64,000 nucleotides of DNA from Perca fluviatilis (lineage: Eukaryota; Chordata; Actinopteri; Perciformes; Percidae): contig NC_053119.1 in assembly GCF_010015445.1 (NCBI RefSeq), positions 41,785,222 to 41,849,221 on the forward strand, written 5' to 3'. Position 1 is the stretch's first letter. Each line of letters opens with the position of its first letter. The notes under the pieces were generated by a model, which made no database searches, was not told the origin of the DNA, and saw only the letters and a list, made by a program, of their open reading frames with translations. Shown piece after piece: positions 49,306 through 61,655 of the stretch. A program made the translations under genes and the position numbers.

Positions 49306-49802
49306 TGGAGAGCCAAACTACGGAAGGGAGGCAAATGGGCTCAGAGGAGGTACTGGGTGATCATGCCGAGTTAGCCGAGGCACTGGTGGGTCCGGTTCCT
49401 GTAATACAGGCTGTGGTGGGTGGGGTACCATTAGCCTGTTTGTGGGATACTGGGTCTAATGTGTCAGTGCTCACTGAAAGTTTCTTTCAGCAACATTTCT
49501 CGGAGATGGATGAGGCTGCTCTGAAGGCTTGTGGGTGGCTTAGTTTGAAAGGGGCTCATGGGACACCGTTACCATATGTGGGGTATTTGAGACTCAATGT
49601 GGAAATTGCAGGGGTGGTGTACCCCCAGTGTGGGCTCCTGGTAGTGAAAGACTCCCCTGATGAGGTCACACGGGAAAGAAGGAGAATGGTGCCGGGCATA
49701 ATTGGGATGAATATAATAAAGAAATGCAAAGAGTGTTCTTCCTGTCCCCCTGGTCTTTCATGTACTCCACCTTCATCTGTTACTACGGGGGGGGTTTGCT
49801 AA
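49305..49802 (+). pseudogene. gypsy aspartic protease region
   Basis: The frame opens next to the gag stop (overlapping by one base) and contains the active-site motif ACLWDTGSNVSVL, followed by a typical flap region and GIIGMNII. The frame ends just after an 8-G run (about 49789-49797). The downstream RT is in another frame, so a one-base change there separates protease from RT. There is no obvious start codon, so in a working element it would be made as a fusion. Confidence 0.85.
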
Positions 49803-49843
49803 AGTGTTAGCCTCTTCAACTGTTGTAGTACCCGCCGGGCGAT

Positions 49844-52800
49844 GTGCCTTGTTTCAGCCCTGGATTTCAGGGTAATTGCCCCCATGGTCAATCAGTAGTA
49901 GTAGAAGCATTAGAAGTTGAGGAAGGGTTGCTACCCCATAACTTGCTAGTGTCTACCTCATATGTGTGGATGCAGGGAGGAGAGCTGATAGTCCCTGTTG
50001 TTAATGTTGGCCATACAGATGTATGCTTAGAACCACGCACCCGCCTGGCCCGTATAAGTGTAGCAGATGTAGTGGCTGGGGGTGTAAGTCCAGTGACATT
50101 TCAGGAGGTAGGGCCGCAGGAGGTGGAAGTGTCTGTCCATATGCAAGAGGCCACCTTGGTGCAGCCTTCGGCAGAGTCACCTAGGTTTCCTTTTGAATTC
50201 AGTAGTGCTTATTTGGATGAACATCAGTTAGCCCAGGTGACGGAGTTGCTGGAGGAGAATGCTGATGTATTTGCTAGAAGTGATAGTGAGTTGGGCTGCA
50301 CCGAGGTTATACAGCATGAGATTCCACTGTTAGATAATGCCCCAGTTAAACAGCGCTATCGCAGACTTCCCCCAAGTCAGTATGAGGAGGTTAAGGCACA
50401 TATAATGCAGCTTTTACAGCAGGGAGTGATTAGGGAGAGTTGCAGCCCTTACTCCTCGCCTCTGGTAATTGTGCGGAAGAAGGACGGGACTTTGAGGATG
50501 TGTGTAGACTACCGGCAACTCAACACCAAGACCCGGAAGGATGCGTACCCTCTGCCCAGGATTGAAGAGTCATTGGATGCACTGGGAGGTGCTCAGTGGT
50601 TTTCAACGCTGGACTTGGCGAGCGGTTACAACCAGGTGGTGGTAGCAGAGAATGACCGGCAGAAGACTGCATTTTGCACACCATTCGGCTTGTTTGAATT
50701 TAATCGAATGCCGTTTGGTCTTTGCAATGCACCTGGGACCTTTCAGCGACTCATGGAGCGGATATTTGGTGACGAGCATTTCCAGTCTTTGTTGCTGTAC
50801 CTGGATGACGTGGTGGTGTTTTCCACATCGTTTAGTCAGCACCTGACTCGCCTGCGGATGGTGCTCTCCAGGTTTCGGGAGCACGGCCTGAAGGTGAAGT
50901 GGAGCAAATGTTCGCTGTTCCAACCTGAGGTGCCACTTTTGGGCCATGTTATCTCGGCCGAGGGTGTAGCAACCGATCCAGAGAAAATTCGGGCGGTGGC
51001 CGAGTGGAGGTGCCCTGCTAATTTTGCAGAGCTTCTGTCTTTCCTGGGCTTTGCGGGATATTACCGGAGGTTTGTGGAAAACTTTTCGCGAATTGCCGCC
51101 CCTCTCCACGCTCTCTCGGCTATGGGTTCCCACAAGGGCCTGGGTGCCAGGTCTAGGGGGGTCCCCTTTAAGCAGTTGTGGAGTTTGGAATGTGAGAGTG
51201 CGTTCCATGTACTAAAAAGGCGGCTCACCTCAGCTCCGGTGCTGGCCTATGCGGATTTCACGAAGCCTTTCTATGTGGAGATTGACGCTAGCCATCAAGG
51301 GTTGGGGGCGGTTTTGTCGCAGGATGGGGAGGGGGGCCGGAGGCCGGTGGCCTATGCAAGCCGAGGGTTGCGGCGCTCTGAGAGGAATATGGATAACTAC
51401 AGTGCTATGAAATTGGAGCTACTGGCCCTTAAGTGGGCCGTTACAGATAAGTTCCATGACTATCTGCTGGGACGGCGATTCACTGTTTTCACGGACAATA
51501 ATCCACTGAGTCATCTGGCGACCGCCAGGTTGGGAGCCGTGGAGCAAAGGTGGGTGGCGGAGCTAGCTCAGTTTAATTTTGAGCTGCGCTACCGGCCTGG
51601 GAAACAGAATGCAAACGCTGATGGGTTGTCAAGGCAGTATGTGAAGGACGATGGCCCAGGGGTTTGTCAAACCATCGAGCAGGTGAAAACTACTTTGGCA
51701 GCCGGGGTAGGAGGCCAGTTCACAGCTGCAATGAATACTATGGGGGCCTCATCAAGCTTCCCAATGTATTCTAGTGACTTTTTGGCTTCCAAACAGCAGG
51801 CTGATGCAGTGTTCGTGGCGTTTCTGAAATATTGGAGGCGAGGGCAGAAACCCACCCGGGCAGAACGTGTAACGGAGGGCAGGAAAACATTGGAGCTCCT
51901 TCGGCAGTGGGAGACTATTACGGAGGAGGCTGGGGTACTGTATCGGGAGCTACTGGACTCGAGAAGGGGACGTTTGAAACAGCTGTTGCTGCCCCACAGT
52001 TTGCGTGCTGAAGTCCTGCGCCATATGCACGATAGTCATGGACATCAAGGCGTTGAGAGGACATTCCAGCTGGTTCGGGCCAGATGCTACTGGCCAGGGA
52101 TGCACGCGGAGATTGAGGAGTACTGGCGGAGATGCGAGCGCTGTATTGTGGCTAAGGCCCCACTGCCGAAAGTGGTGACGGAATGGGGAAGTTTGCTGGC
52201 CGCTCGGCCATTGGAGGTGCTGGCCATGGATTTTACAGTATTAGAGCCATCTAGCGATGGTCGTGAAAATGTACTTCTGTTCACCGATGTATTCTCCAAG
52301 TTCACAGTGGCCGTGCCCACCCGAGATCAGAAGGCTGTGACGGTGGCAAGGGTCTTGGTGAGGGAGTGGATTCAGAAGTACGGAGTTCCTCAAAGAATTC
52401 ACTCGGATCAAGGGCGGTGTTTTGAAGCAGAAATGATAAAGAATCTGTGCAAGGTGTATGGAATGAGCCGGAGCCGCACCACCCCATATCACCCCCAGGG
52501 GAATGGTCAGTGCGAGCGTTTTAATCGCACCCTTCACGATCTATTGAGGACGCTGCCCCCAGAAAAAAAAGAGGAGATGGGTGGAGCACTTGCCGGAGGT
52601 GGTTTCGTTTCCAACACCCTCAAACATGCCAGTACTGGCTACACCCCATATTTCCTGATGTTTGGCAGGTCCCCCAACCTGCCAGTGGATGTTTTATTGG
52701 GAGTAGGAGAAGAGGAGTTTGGAGGGACGACCGATGATTGGATCCATATACACCAGCAGCAATTAAAGACCGCTCACAATCATGCGCGGAGGCAAATGAC

Positions 52801-53017
52801 CCTGCATGCGGATACACGTAGACAAAGCCATGGGCCTTCATCTCGGCAGAGTGCTTTGCAGGAGGGTCAGTTAGTCTATAGGCAGAATCGCACCTTTAAG
52901 GGTCGGCATAAGATTCAGGACGTATGGTTGCCAGTTCCCTACCAAGTGCTGTCTCGGCCGAAACCCCCAAGGGGTGTACACTGTGGCTCCGGTGGATGGG
53001 TCCTTGGCCCCCAGTAA
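49844..53017 (+). pseudogene. gypsy RT, RNase H and integrase
   Basis: A 1057-codon frame. RT runs from about residue 165, with the catalytic YLDDVVVF near residue 318. RNase H begins near 478 (EIDASHQGLGAVLS, then FTDNNPLSHL). Integrase has an HHCC zinc finger (HMHDSHGHQG to CERC, about 724-770) and the DX35E core (MDFTVLEP, IHSDQGRCFE, GQCERFNRTL). There is a local frame slip beside an 8-A run at 52562-52569 with compensation by about 52612, so some 15 residues of the integrase core are out of frame. A second slip beside a C run near 52968 ends the frame early. Coding continues to about 53468 in other frames as an acidic tail. No chromodomain recognised. Confidence 0.93.
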
Positions 53018-53626
53018 TGTACATCGGATGGAGCTCAGGCCCTGTGGTAAGGCTTGGGTCTGTGGAACCACCTCTGGGACAGAGTGTGAGAGATGGCGTG
53101 CAGCAGAACGAGGTTTCGGCAGGTGAGGAGTCAGAAGAGGACATGGGGGTGCTGCTCGCGAAGGTTTCTCCAGAAGTGGGGTTCGGTGGGGGTGTCCGTA
53201 CGACGCCCCGGGACAGGACAGCAATCCGGAGGAGGCGGAAGTGAGCATGCAGGTGGGCCCTGAAGGATCAGGAGAGAGTGAGATGGGGGATGTAGCAGCT
53301 GTTGCACAACAGGTGTCAGACCCAGAGTCGTCAGAGGAGGAACGAGACCCGTCTCCAGTGGGGTTGCGCGACGGTCGGCTAGGAAACGGCAGGAGTGCAT
53401 TCCAATCCCCTTTCATCTACCACGGTCTGCAGTGCCAAGGCGAGGGGACGGGGCTGGAGCTCAGGTAGTGGCCCATCTTAACAATTTATGGTTAGGTACC
53501 TTAAAAGAGATTCTGTCCACCGTTATGGATAACTTAAGTAAATCTTCCATGCTGTGAGGTATTGGACCCGGCAGGTACCTAAGGGTTGGTTCTTAGCCCT
53601 ATCATCGGGGCGATGATTTGTGTTCT

Positions 53627-53637
53627 GGGGGGGTGAA
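53627..53637 (+). promoter_or_regulatory. Polypurine tract
   Basis: GGGGGGGTGAA directly before the 3' LTR, where plus-strand priming is expected. Confidence 0.8.
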
Positions 53638-54026
53638 TGTGAGGCGCTGCCGCTACAGGTGTGGTTACGCGCACGGTAGCCGGGCACGCTGCTGATGACG
53701 GCATAAGGGAGCGTCAAACTCAGCTGGAGGGTAATGTTTGTTGGACACTGATTACCTGGCAGCGTGGAGCAGTGTCTTCCTCTTGGGTACTCCGGTTTTA
53801 TCAATGTGTGAAGGTGCGCGGATGTGGTGAGGCTAGTCTATCGTTTAGAGTGGCTGATTTTAGACCGGGGCACAGTGTTAAGACTTATGCCACTGTTTTG
53901 AGGTGATTACAAGTTCTCACCTGTATCGCCAACTAGGACAACTTATTGTGAATTGAATAAAATCCTCGCTTACTGTTGAAACGGTTTGTGGGCATTTATC
54001 TTTATATAACCTGCACACGCATTACA
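53638..54026 (+). repeat. 3' LTR of the gypsy element
   Basis: 389 bp, same as the 5' LTR except T at 54003 instead of A. Confidence 0.96.
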
Positions 54027-54219
54027 TAAATATTTTAGGGGCACAACCAGAAAATTTAGGGGCACACACCGTAAATCAACATGCTACCAAATATTCACAT
54101 TTCTACTAATTTCCACTGTATTACTAATAACTACTTTGATAATAGATGCAGAAATTACAATGTGCTGTTTCAAATTTAGTGTCACTTTTGAAGATGCAAC
54201 ATAGAAGGTAAACTGTTTT

Positions 54220-54360
54220 ATTATTGTATTTGTATATTATTTTTTAGCCTGTTTTATTTTCATCATGACCGTTTTTAACTGCTCTTTAATGTTTCATGTA
54301 AAGCACTTTGAATTGCCTTGTTGCTGAAAGCTGCTGTAGAAATAAAGTTGCCTTGCCTTA
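54220..54360 (+). mobile_element. Fish LINE/SINE 3' tail
   Basis: It reads GTAAAGCACTTTGAATTGCC and ends AGAAATAAAGTTGCCTTGCC, a common teleost retroposon 3' end. The upstream part is missing or unrecognisable. Confidence 0.55.
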
Positions 54361-56857
54361 CAACCTCAGCCTGTCAGTCAGTCACCAGGGCATAGAAACC
54401 ACTGTTGTGCCTGCTCGTGTCAGAGGAAGTGTAATGTCAACAGCACCGCGACCGCTTTCGGCTCGCCATCAATATCATATCACAGCAAACGCTGTCTGCG
54501 TGAAGTTATGATAAACTGTAACCACACCTGAAACCATTTTATCGGCATTTCCGTGACTCACCGTGACTTCAACAAAACTGCAGAGCCGACGTAGTTTGCA
54601 TCGTCTGCTCCTCTGCGTGTGTGTGTTTGTGTCAGAGCTCCGCTCTCTGTCAATTTTCAGAGAGGACAGATAAGCTTGCGCTTACGTGCTCTCAGGTACC
54701 GAAATTTCAACGTTTAAAAAAAGGGGGCAAATTTACTGGTCGGACATGTGCGACTGGATGTAAAATTCAGTCGCACACTCTCAAATTTTGGTCGCAAAAT
54801 GCGACCATTTGGTCGCAGTCTGCAGCCCTGAGACCGTGATGTGAAGAGAATGTGCTGCCTGATCTCCGCCATTAGATGGCGCCCGTTCGGAGTCAAATGT
54901 TTAGCTCCGCCCACACATTTAGCCCAACCCTGATCTGCGTACTGCATTCAAGGGCACTTGAAATGAAGGCCGACAGCCCCTCCAACGGATGACGGCATGG
55001 AACACACCGAACAGACTCGAGTCACTGACCTCGCCGATTATCGGGTGGGTGTGTCAGGGCCTTTAGGGCCAGTGCTTGAGTAAATGTACCAAGTTATTTT
55101 TAGCACAGCCCTAAACCAACTATGAGTATCAGGCTCCAAACTGATAGTGGGATAGCAGTCCTCCAGCTGAGGGGCATCAGACTTTTTACAGGCAGCAGGG
55201 AGTGAAGTGTTCTAGGTGCAGGAACGTTGGCCACAGCCACTTCTAGAAGAGCTTTTCTAGTGGACCTAAACAAGATTGGACTCTATCAGAAAGAACTTTG
55301 AGCGTCAAACACGTCATTTCCTGCATTCTGGAGAATTTTTCTGCAACAATTTGTGCCTTTTCTGAATCAACTTATGGTTCAATGTCTTTATTATTTTGAA
55401 TAATTCTCCTGTGTTGTTGAAAACTTAACATATTCAAAACATCACACGTGAGAAAGAACAGAGATGTGCGCTGCAAGGTAAAGACAGTACCATCCACTAT
55501 AGGGGGGTCTGAAATCTTTGGGAAACATATATTTACAGGTAAGAAGGATATGTACATGTTTAGAGCCCCTTGAACGGTTATTTCTTGTTTTTCATATTTT
55601 TTAAATCTACATCTTCTAAAAATGTGTTTTATGGAACAATATATCTTTATAATTGTGCATTTAAAGCTCAGTTTGAGTACACAGCAGCACAACAGTGCCA
55701 CAGGGCGATAGCTGAACTGCATGGCCGCACATCACGTGCTACAATAGGTGTGTGACAAGCAGAAGTGGCTGATGGCAGATAAGTTAGGTGTAGAATCTCA
55801 GCTGAGGTTGGCCAGTGGAAAAGCTGAGGACTGCACTTACTGATGTAATCTGTTCATCCCCAGCAACACTCTCAACACAACAATGTCAGTAAACATGAAA
55901 GCAATGCACTCACAGAGTATGGTGAACCTTAGCACTGCATCTACCAGTAACAAAAAAGAAATTACAACATTACGGTATCATTTTCTTTGCAGTATTTTTC
56001 AGTTCCTTTAGACTTATGTGACACACAATGTTGTCAATCCTCTCAAAATACAACAACACACACATCTCTGTGTGTAACATAGTTTTCTTCCTGCATGCCT
56101 CTGCGACGTGTAGACAGCCAATCACACGCATTATTAGATCTTGGGAGAAGCATGCTGCATGCTTATTGGCTCACTGACGCTGATGAGATTTATTATTTAG
56201 GCATTGATATTTTGGTATTGAATGACGAGGCATTTTTTGATACTGGATACTATGGAGGCAATTTGGTTTGTGCCTAAAAAGAATCGAAGTTCGCTACCTA
56301 AACCTAACCAACCCAACAAACGAAGGCAATGAGTACTAGCAAATCAGAGGCAGAGTAGGGCGGGACATTCCTTTGCCATCCTAGGAAACGCAAATTCACA
56401 ACCCATGAAGCTGCTACAGTTGAAGTCTATGATCGTTTATGAACAAAGTCTTGTACCAAAGTCTTGTGTCTTTTTTCCATTTTCAAAATGTTCTTATATG
56501 CCAAATCAAATGCTTTCATGATTCATGGCGTAGCTGCTTGGCTTGATTCAAGGCTTAAAACTCTTTATATTTGCATTTTCTTAAACGTCAATGGAGATAT
56601 TGAATGGGGAGCAGTTCAAAAGAGTGGGCGGTCACTGTTGAGCTCTGCGACAGCACGGAAAGGTCAAAGAAGTTAAAAAAAGGGCACTTGAGAAACCGGT
56701 TCAATACCAATACAATTACAACCTCTTGACATAGCATGTCAAATACTGTTTCCTTCCCCCCATGTTCTTCTATTGTTGCTTTTCAATCACAACCTAATAT
56801 GTAACATTTCATGCTCATATGCACAACAAAGCCTAAAACTAACCATACACTACAGAG
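54361..56857. other. Intergenic or upstream-intron stretch
   Basis: No exon recognised. 54700-54835 contains TCGCA/TGCGA motifs in both orientations, like the end of a dispersed DNA element. GGTGTGTCAGGGCC at 55049-55062 is inverted relative to GGGCCCTGACACACC at 22247-22261, suggesting ends of one repeat family. Confidence 0.4.
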
Positions 56858-57230
56858 TAGGGGTGTAACCATCCATCGATCTGGATCAATATATATCGAT
56901 CCAATCCTCAACGATCCAATATTATCAATACAAAGTGAAAATATCGATACATATCCTCATCTTTAAGATATCCCTTTATTTTGAAATTCCCACTTTATAT
57001 TTGTTGTTACTAAAAATAGTAGTTTTTTTAATTTAAATGTCTGGAGGAGCTTAGTAATGAAATTGTCAAATCATATTTTAGTTGCTTTTTGTAAATGAGT
57101 AAAAATGTAACAGATTGTGTTGAATCGGCTTATGGAAGGGTAGACTTTTAGATATCAGTAAATATTGTATTGTTGTTCTAAGAACCAATATACTATTGTA
57201 TTGTGATATAACTTGTGATTTACACCCCTA
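56858..57230. mobile_element. hAT-type MITE, 373 bp, with perfect 8-bp target duplication
   Basis: TAGGGGTGTAACC at the left and TTTACACCCCTA at the right are inverted. CTACAGAG is duplicated exactly at 56850-56857 and 57231-57238. Internal ATCGAT motifs are common to this kind of MITE. No coding capacity. Confidence 0.92.
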
Positions 57231-57344
57231 CTACAGAGGTCAAGGTCAGTGGTCATATTATCCCCGAGGGGCAATTTGTGATAGAGCCAGCAGCCAACAC
57301 ATACAATCATTACAACAATACAGTGAGAGTTAGTCTATATCCAC

Positions 57345-57793
57345 CACGTTACACTTCTGGGATTGCTCTCGTTCTGCCGGAAATTCCGCTGGATGTCACT
57401 ATTTTTGGATGACCGTGACCTTCCTCTTTCTTTGTGTTGGCGTTCTAACCTCCGGTGGATTTGTGAGGACTATGGTTAACTGCTCCTCAGATCTCTGCAG
57501 GGTAAATCCAGACAGCTAGCTAGACTATCTGTCCAATCGGAGTTTTCTGTTGCACGACTAAAACTACTTTTGAACGTACACGTGTTCCACCAAAACAAGT
57601 TCCTTCCTGAGACTATTTAGCAGAGGCACCGTGGCTCCGTCCGGAGCTTAGCACTGCCAAAGACGATTGTGATTGGTTTAAAGAAATGCCAATAAACCAG
57701 AGCACATTTTTCTCCTATCCCGGATTGCTATGTGGACTAGCCAGACCCTCCTCCGCAGCGCTGTGGAGGAGGGTCTGGCAAAGCGAGACTAAG
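57345..57793. mobile_element. Second copy of the CTAGTCTYGC transposon family
   Basis: 57567-57793 is homologous to 2777-2866 plus 3334-3446 (GTTCCACCAAAACAAGTTCC, TCCGGAGCTTAGCAC, CTCCTATCCCGG, and the end GCGAGACTAAG). It lacks the TTAA insertion of the other copy and so acts as an empty site. The left boundary is approximate. Confidence 0.65.
57741..57778. repeat. Perfect 14-bp hairpin near the transposon end
   Basis: CCAGACCCTCCTCC is followed by a 10-nt spacer and then GGAGGAGGGTCTGG. It lies just inside the right terminus of the transposon copy. Confidence 0.9.
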
Positions 57794-59330
57794 TAAGGAT
57801 TAATCATTGGGAGCACGTATAGCAGCAGCAACAAATGAGTTTTTTTTAATCGGTTAGTCCTGCATCTGGGAAGGCTGTGCCTACGGCCAGACGGGAGCAA
57901 CTGAACTGCTGTGACTGAGGATGATTATGATCTGCTAAGATTGACTCTGCCTTCTTAAAAACTCTTGCTTTAAATGCATTGGAGAGATTGTTCAGAGTAG
58001 TACCTGCCATTTTCCTACACCCTTTCACAAACAAAGGTAAAAGTAAGAAGTGATACAACTAAACAACATTCTCCATGGTGAAATGAGTGATGATGCTATA
58101 AAACCAAGGAGGAAGTTCTCCTCCGTGTGCACCTCCAGATAACACCAAAAAACAATCTACAGTATATCTGTCAACCCAAATAACTGGAGCCCCAGTAATA
58201 TTTTGTCTGCTTGGCCTTTCCTTAACTGGCAAATGGCTATTAAAGATCGCGAGGCGAACAAAAATGGAGACAGATAAGTAGTGTGAATGCAGATTTCAAA
58301 GTGTAGTATGGGGATTTGTGTAATAGCTTTAGACAACATGCTTTTCTACATATGTGTGTGCAGTGTTGACTATATATAGTTATTATGTACTCATTATGTA
58401 GCCTACTGTTTTATATAGGACTACGTATTCTCTGCCATCTGCTTGTGTACCTACGTCACACCTGACTCAAATTAAAAAATCAGCTCATTTTATAATGCAC
58501 TGCTTATCAGCCGATCCGTTGCAAATCAAGAAGCGACATTCTCAAATGTGGTATATGTTGAAACCCCTCTGTTCTTAAATATAATCAGTAAAATATAGAA
58601 AGAAAGGGCTAAATCTGTGATGTTAAATTAATCTTGTGCCTTTCTCAATAAAAAAATGATTAAAAAAATATACATATTATTATTTGACACAACTGATTTA
58701 GCCGATTCTGTTAGAAAAAGCTTGTTGAAATGACATGAAATGATCTACAAACGTCTAAATGTGCTTGGTAGATGATACGTCAACCGAATATAGATGTATC
58801 TCGATACAATAAACAAAACGCTTTGTTTCTTTATTCAGTTGGTAGCCTAATGTAGCCTATTTCTTAATAAGCAAGTCCAACTTATATTACAACCTTACTG
58901 AATGACCAATCAACAATCTGCCGTAGCCTACATTAATTATAGATACAAAGAGTTAAAAGAATATGAAAGACAACCATAGTGCAGATATCTTATTACTGAA
59001 CCCAAATGCTGAGCCATGAGAGGGACTGGGCGCACTGACAGCTCAGAAAGGAAGCAGCGCTGAACAAACACAGGCTGACGTTTCCTGTAACGTTAAGCGC
59101 TGGCATGTTCAGGCAAACAGGGATACCCCACGTCACGTCAGGACCTTCAAGTGAAGCCAAATGGCCCACTACGCATCAACACACCTCCAACTAAACCGAT
59201 ATAAGAGCCACAATATCACAAGAACAGGAGAACTGTCCCTTCGCTGTGATCCCACTCCCATTCATACAAACACAAAGCAATGCAAAATGGCGTTAACGAG
59301 GCGTAAAACAATACGTCTAGAATGTGTGAA
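57794..59330. other. Intergenic stretch, no gene seen
   Basis: No exon with support and no clear repeat ends. AT-rich, except toward 59 kb where CpG frequency rises. Confidence 0.45.
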
Positions 59331-59379
59331 TTGATATTTTATGAGACGACAACATGAGTAACAGCTGTACGTACGTGAA

Positions 59380-59570
59380 ATGTCCCGTGCTGGCTGGAGA
59401 CAAGAGGACTGCTGCTCACTGCTGTTTGGGTGTCGTAGACTCCACTGTGGTCTTTAAGGGAACAAGAGCGCAGGCGCAAAGAGAGGCGAACACGACGAGG
59501 GGGGAACCCAATGACGTCGACAAGAAGCCCAGCCAATGAGCCGTGGTGCTGCAGGAATATTACCGGATGT
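59380..59570 (-). promoter_or_regulatory. Candidate CpG-rich promoter
   Basis: This patch is clearly richer in CG dinucleotides than its surroundings. It holds CCAATGACGTCGAC (CCAAT box plus a cAMP-response-like TGACGTC, 59508-59521) and AGCCAATGAG near 59532. It could drive the non-coding first exon of the minus-strand KIAA0513 orthologue, about 32 kb from its first coding exon, or an unrelated transcript. No first exon was identified, so this is inference. Confidence 0.3.
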
Positions 59571-59639
59571 TTCCTATACAATAAAAGCATGGTGGCTCAA
59601 TTTGAAGCTCGAGTAAGAACCTAGTTTTATATACAGTCT

Positions 59640-60794
59640 ATGGTAGCAAATTCTATTTTAAGAAAGTTTTGTTGTTGTTGTTGTTTTTATTAATATTATT
59701 CCCTCCACTTACGCAATTTAATGCATTCCTTTCATTTTAAAAATATGGAATATTTCATTCCATAAACAAAACGGAGGGTAGGCTAACCTGAGATTAAATT
59801 AGGTTTGTTGATTTTTTTGGTCCAATATTTAAAAAAAGAGAATGATTAATTTCCTAGTATTGATATTTGAATATCTATAAGATTAGACGAAGGAGTTTCC
59901 TAAATGTAGCCTATGTAAAGTTTTTTATTTGTTGGAAAACCAAATAAGTTCTAAATGTAGGCTATATAGGCCTACATTCCAGTGATTATCTGCCATAACA
60001 ACAACTTGTTCTCTATTCCTGTTTATTATTATTACTTTCTATATAATAGATATATTTCTCAATGGTGAATTTTAACACGCACTGAACTTTATATTAATCT
60101 ACCCAGTGGAGGTGGGCTAGGTGGCTAGGAGCTCTGTCGGAGCCACAACAACGCATCTTCTCAAGGACTTGGGGTTTCAGGGAGCCAGACTGCACAAGGC
60201 ATCCGTCCAGGCGGCAGTCGGAAGAGGCGGAAAAGTCAAGCTTCTAGATCTGAGCTGACAAGACAGGATCAGGTGTGGGGAGCAAGCAACTCCTGAAGAA
60301 GGCTATCTGCAGGGAGTGTCAGGAAGACGTCCCTGTTCACTGTCCTGGTCTAAAGGGCGAAACATCTATGAGTGGTGGTCCCCAGCTGATGAACCTGCAG
60401 CTAACCAAAGTAGACACCGGTGGAGGTGAGGCAGGCCTAGTGCCATGCAGAAAGAACAACTACCTGTACAAATTGATATGGAAAACCACTTGAATTTCCA
60501 AAATTATGGGAAATATCACTCTCACTCAGTAACCTACGTCATTTTCTGCTCTCAAAAATAATTTTAAACTGCATCTACAAACCATGCCGTCCAGGTGTTT
60601 TAACAAAAGACACATTTTGTTTCTTTGCAATGAAAGGGTTTCTTTTAATAACAGCTATTTTACAAAACTATTGTCAAAAGCCTAGTATATCCATTCTGAA
60701 ATAAAGATAAAGTGGTCCAGGCAGTAATTATCATTGTTTGGTGAGGAGGCATGAAAAGTTTCAAACTTGGGACCAATACAAATAACAGCAGAGA
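59640..60794. other. Region 3' of the carboxylesterase gene
   Basis: It contains the 3' UTR of the carboxylesterase to an unknown extent. A GC-richer block at 60100-60493 has an open 72-codon plus-strand frame with no recognised family; treated as non-coding or an old repeat. Confidence 0.4.
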
Positions 60795-60984
60795 TCAGTT
60801 TCCAGGTTCAGCTGCTGCTGCTGCTGCCAACTGTACCAGCTTCAGAGGGAGGGTGACAGCAACAAAATGGATCCTGTCCTTCTTCAGTTTCTGTCTCACC
60901 GTCTGCGTCAGGCCCAGTTCCATGTACTCCTGCTTCTGCTTGTCATACTGAGGCCAAATGACAAGCCTTGGACCATTGGGAGAG
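60795..60984 (-). CDS. Carboxylesterase last coding exon
   Basis: 190 nt; acceptor TTTCTTCAG. It encodes SPNGPRLVIWPQYDKQKQEY, MELGLTQTVRQKLKKDRIHF, VAVTLPLKLVQL and an alanine run (six residues, GCA/GCT repeats) before EPGN and the TGA at 60797-60795. Confidence 0.9.
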
Positions 60985-61617
60985 CTGAAGAAATAAAACA
61001 TGCCAGCTTCAGACATTAGGGCGGCCTAAGCAGCAAAGAAAATCATCAACAAACATGTTTGCTACTGATTTTATATGTTCATTTATTTGTCTATGCATGC
61101 TTGCAACTTCGAAACACAAGCTGTAAACTCCACACTGCCATATCAAATACAGTTAAACATCCAGCAGACACAGAGCAACACTAGCGTTCAGTTGGAGTGC
61201 TAAGAGAGACTGAATAAAACATTAAAGTTGTGACTATGAAACCAAAAAAATAAGCTTGAGGATGCTAAAAAGCTCCGTAGAGCTGAGTGGAACTGCAGAA
61301 TCAATAGAAGTCAATGATAATTCTCTGTGGGATGGTCCCTATAAGCAACTCCTTTTTTTCTGTTGTTAATATAAACATATTGATTAGTGCAGCTTTAATG
61401 TTCTCAGTGATTACTCACCCACTACGGGCAAAATTGCTCCAGTACGCCATCATGGTCGTACAAAGTCTTTCATCGTCCTTGGTAATGTTGCCTGAAGATG
61501 GGACAGGAGGAGTTTAATCACAAAAGCAATATGGTCCCATTCATTCCTTCATTTATTCTGTCAAGGCCCAGATGTTGGGAATGAAGTGGTTATGCCTGAG
61601 CAGAGCCATCTAATCTG

Positions 61618-61655
<38 letters not shown>

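Larger units (their letters stand above)
47649..54026 (+). mobile_element. Ty3/gypsy LTR retrotransposon, 6378 bp, young but frameshifted
   Basis: Two 389-bp LTRs (47649-48037 and 53638-54026) start TGTGAGGCG and end ATTACA. The target duplication is TAAA (47645-47648 and 54027-54030). The order gag, protease, RT, RNase H, integrase is the Ty3/gypsy order. The LTRs differ at one position that I can see (48014 versus 54003), so the insertion is recent. Even so, the gag-pol frame is broken at several places, mostly beside homopolymers. No envelope-like gene is present. It sits inside an older dispersed repeat. Confidence 0.96.

Noticed and set aside
50603..51208. 201-codon minus-strand frame opposite the gypsy RT
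   Set aside because: It is the antisense shadow of the conserved RT coding sequence. The same applies to 52871-53416 and similar minus-strand frames within the element.
47649..54026. Endogenous retrovirus
   Set aside because: Gene order and motifs are Ty3/gypsy, and no envelope-like frame with signal peptide or transmembrane segment is present between integrase and the 3' LTR.
60275..60493. 72-codon frame with CRECQEDVPVHCPG, briefly considered as a piggyBac-type cysteine-rich C-terminus
   Set aside because: The cysteine spacing does not fit the PGBD C-terminal domain as I know it, and there is no transposase upstream. Left unassigned.
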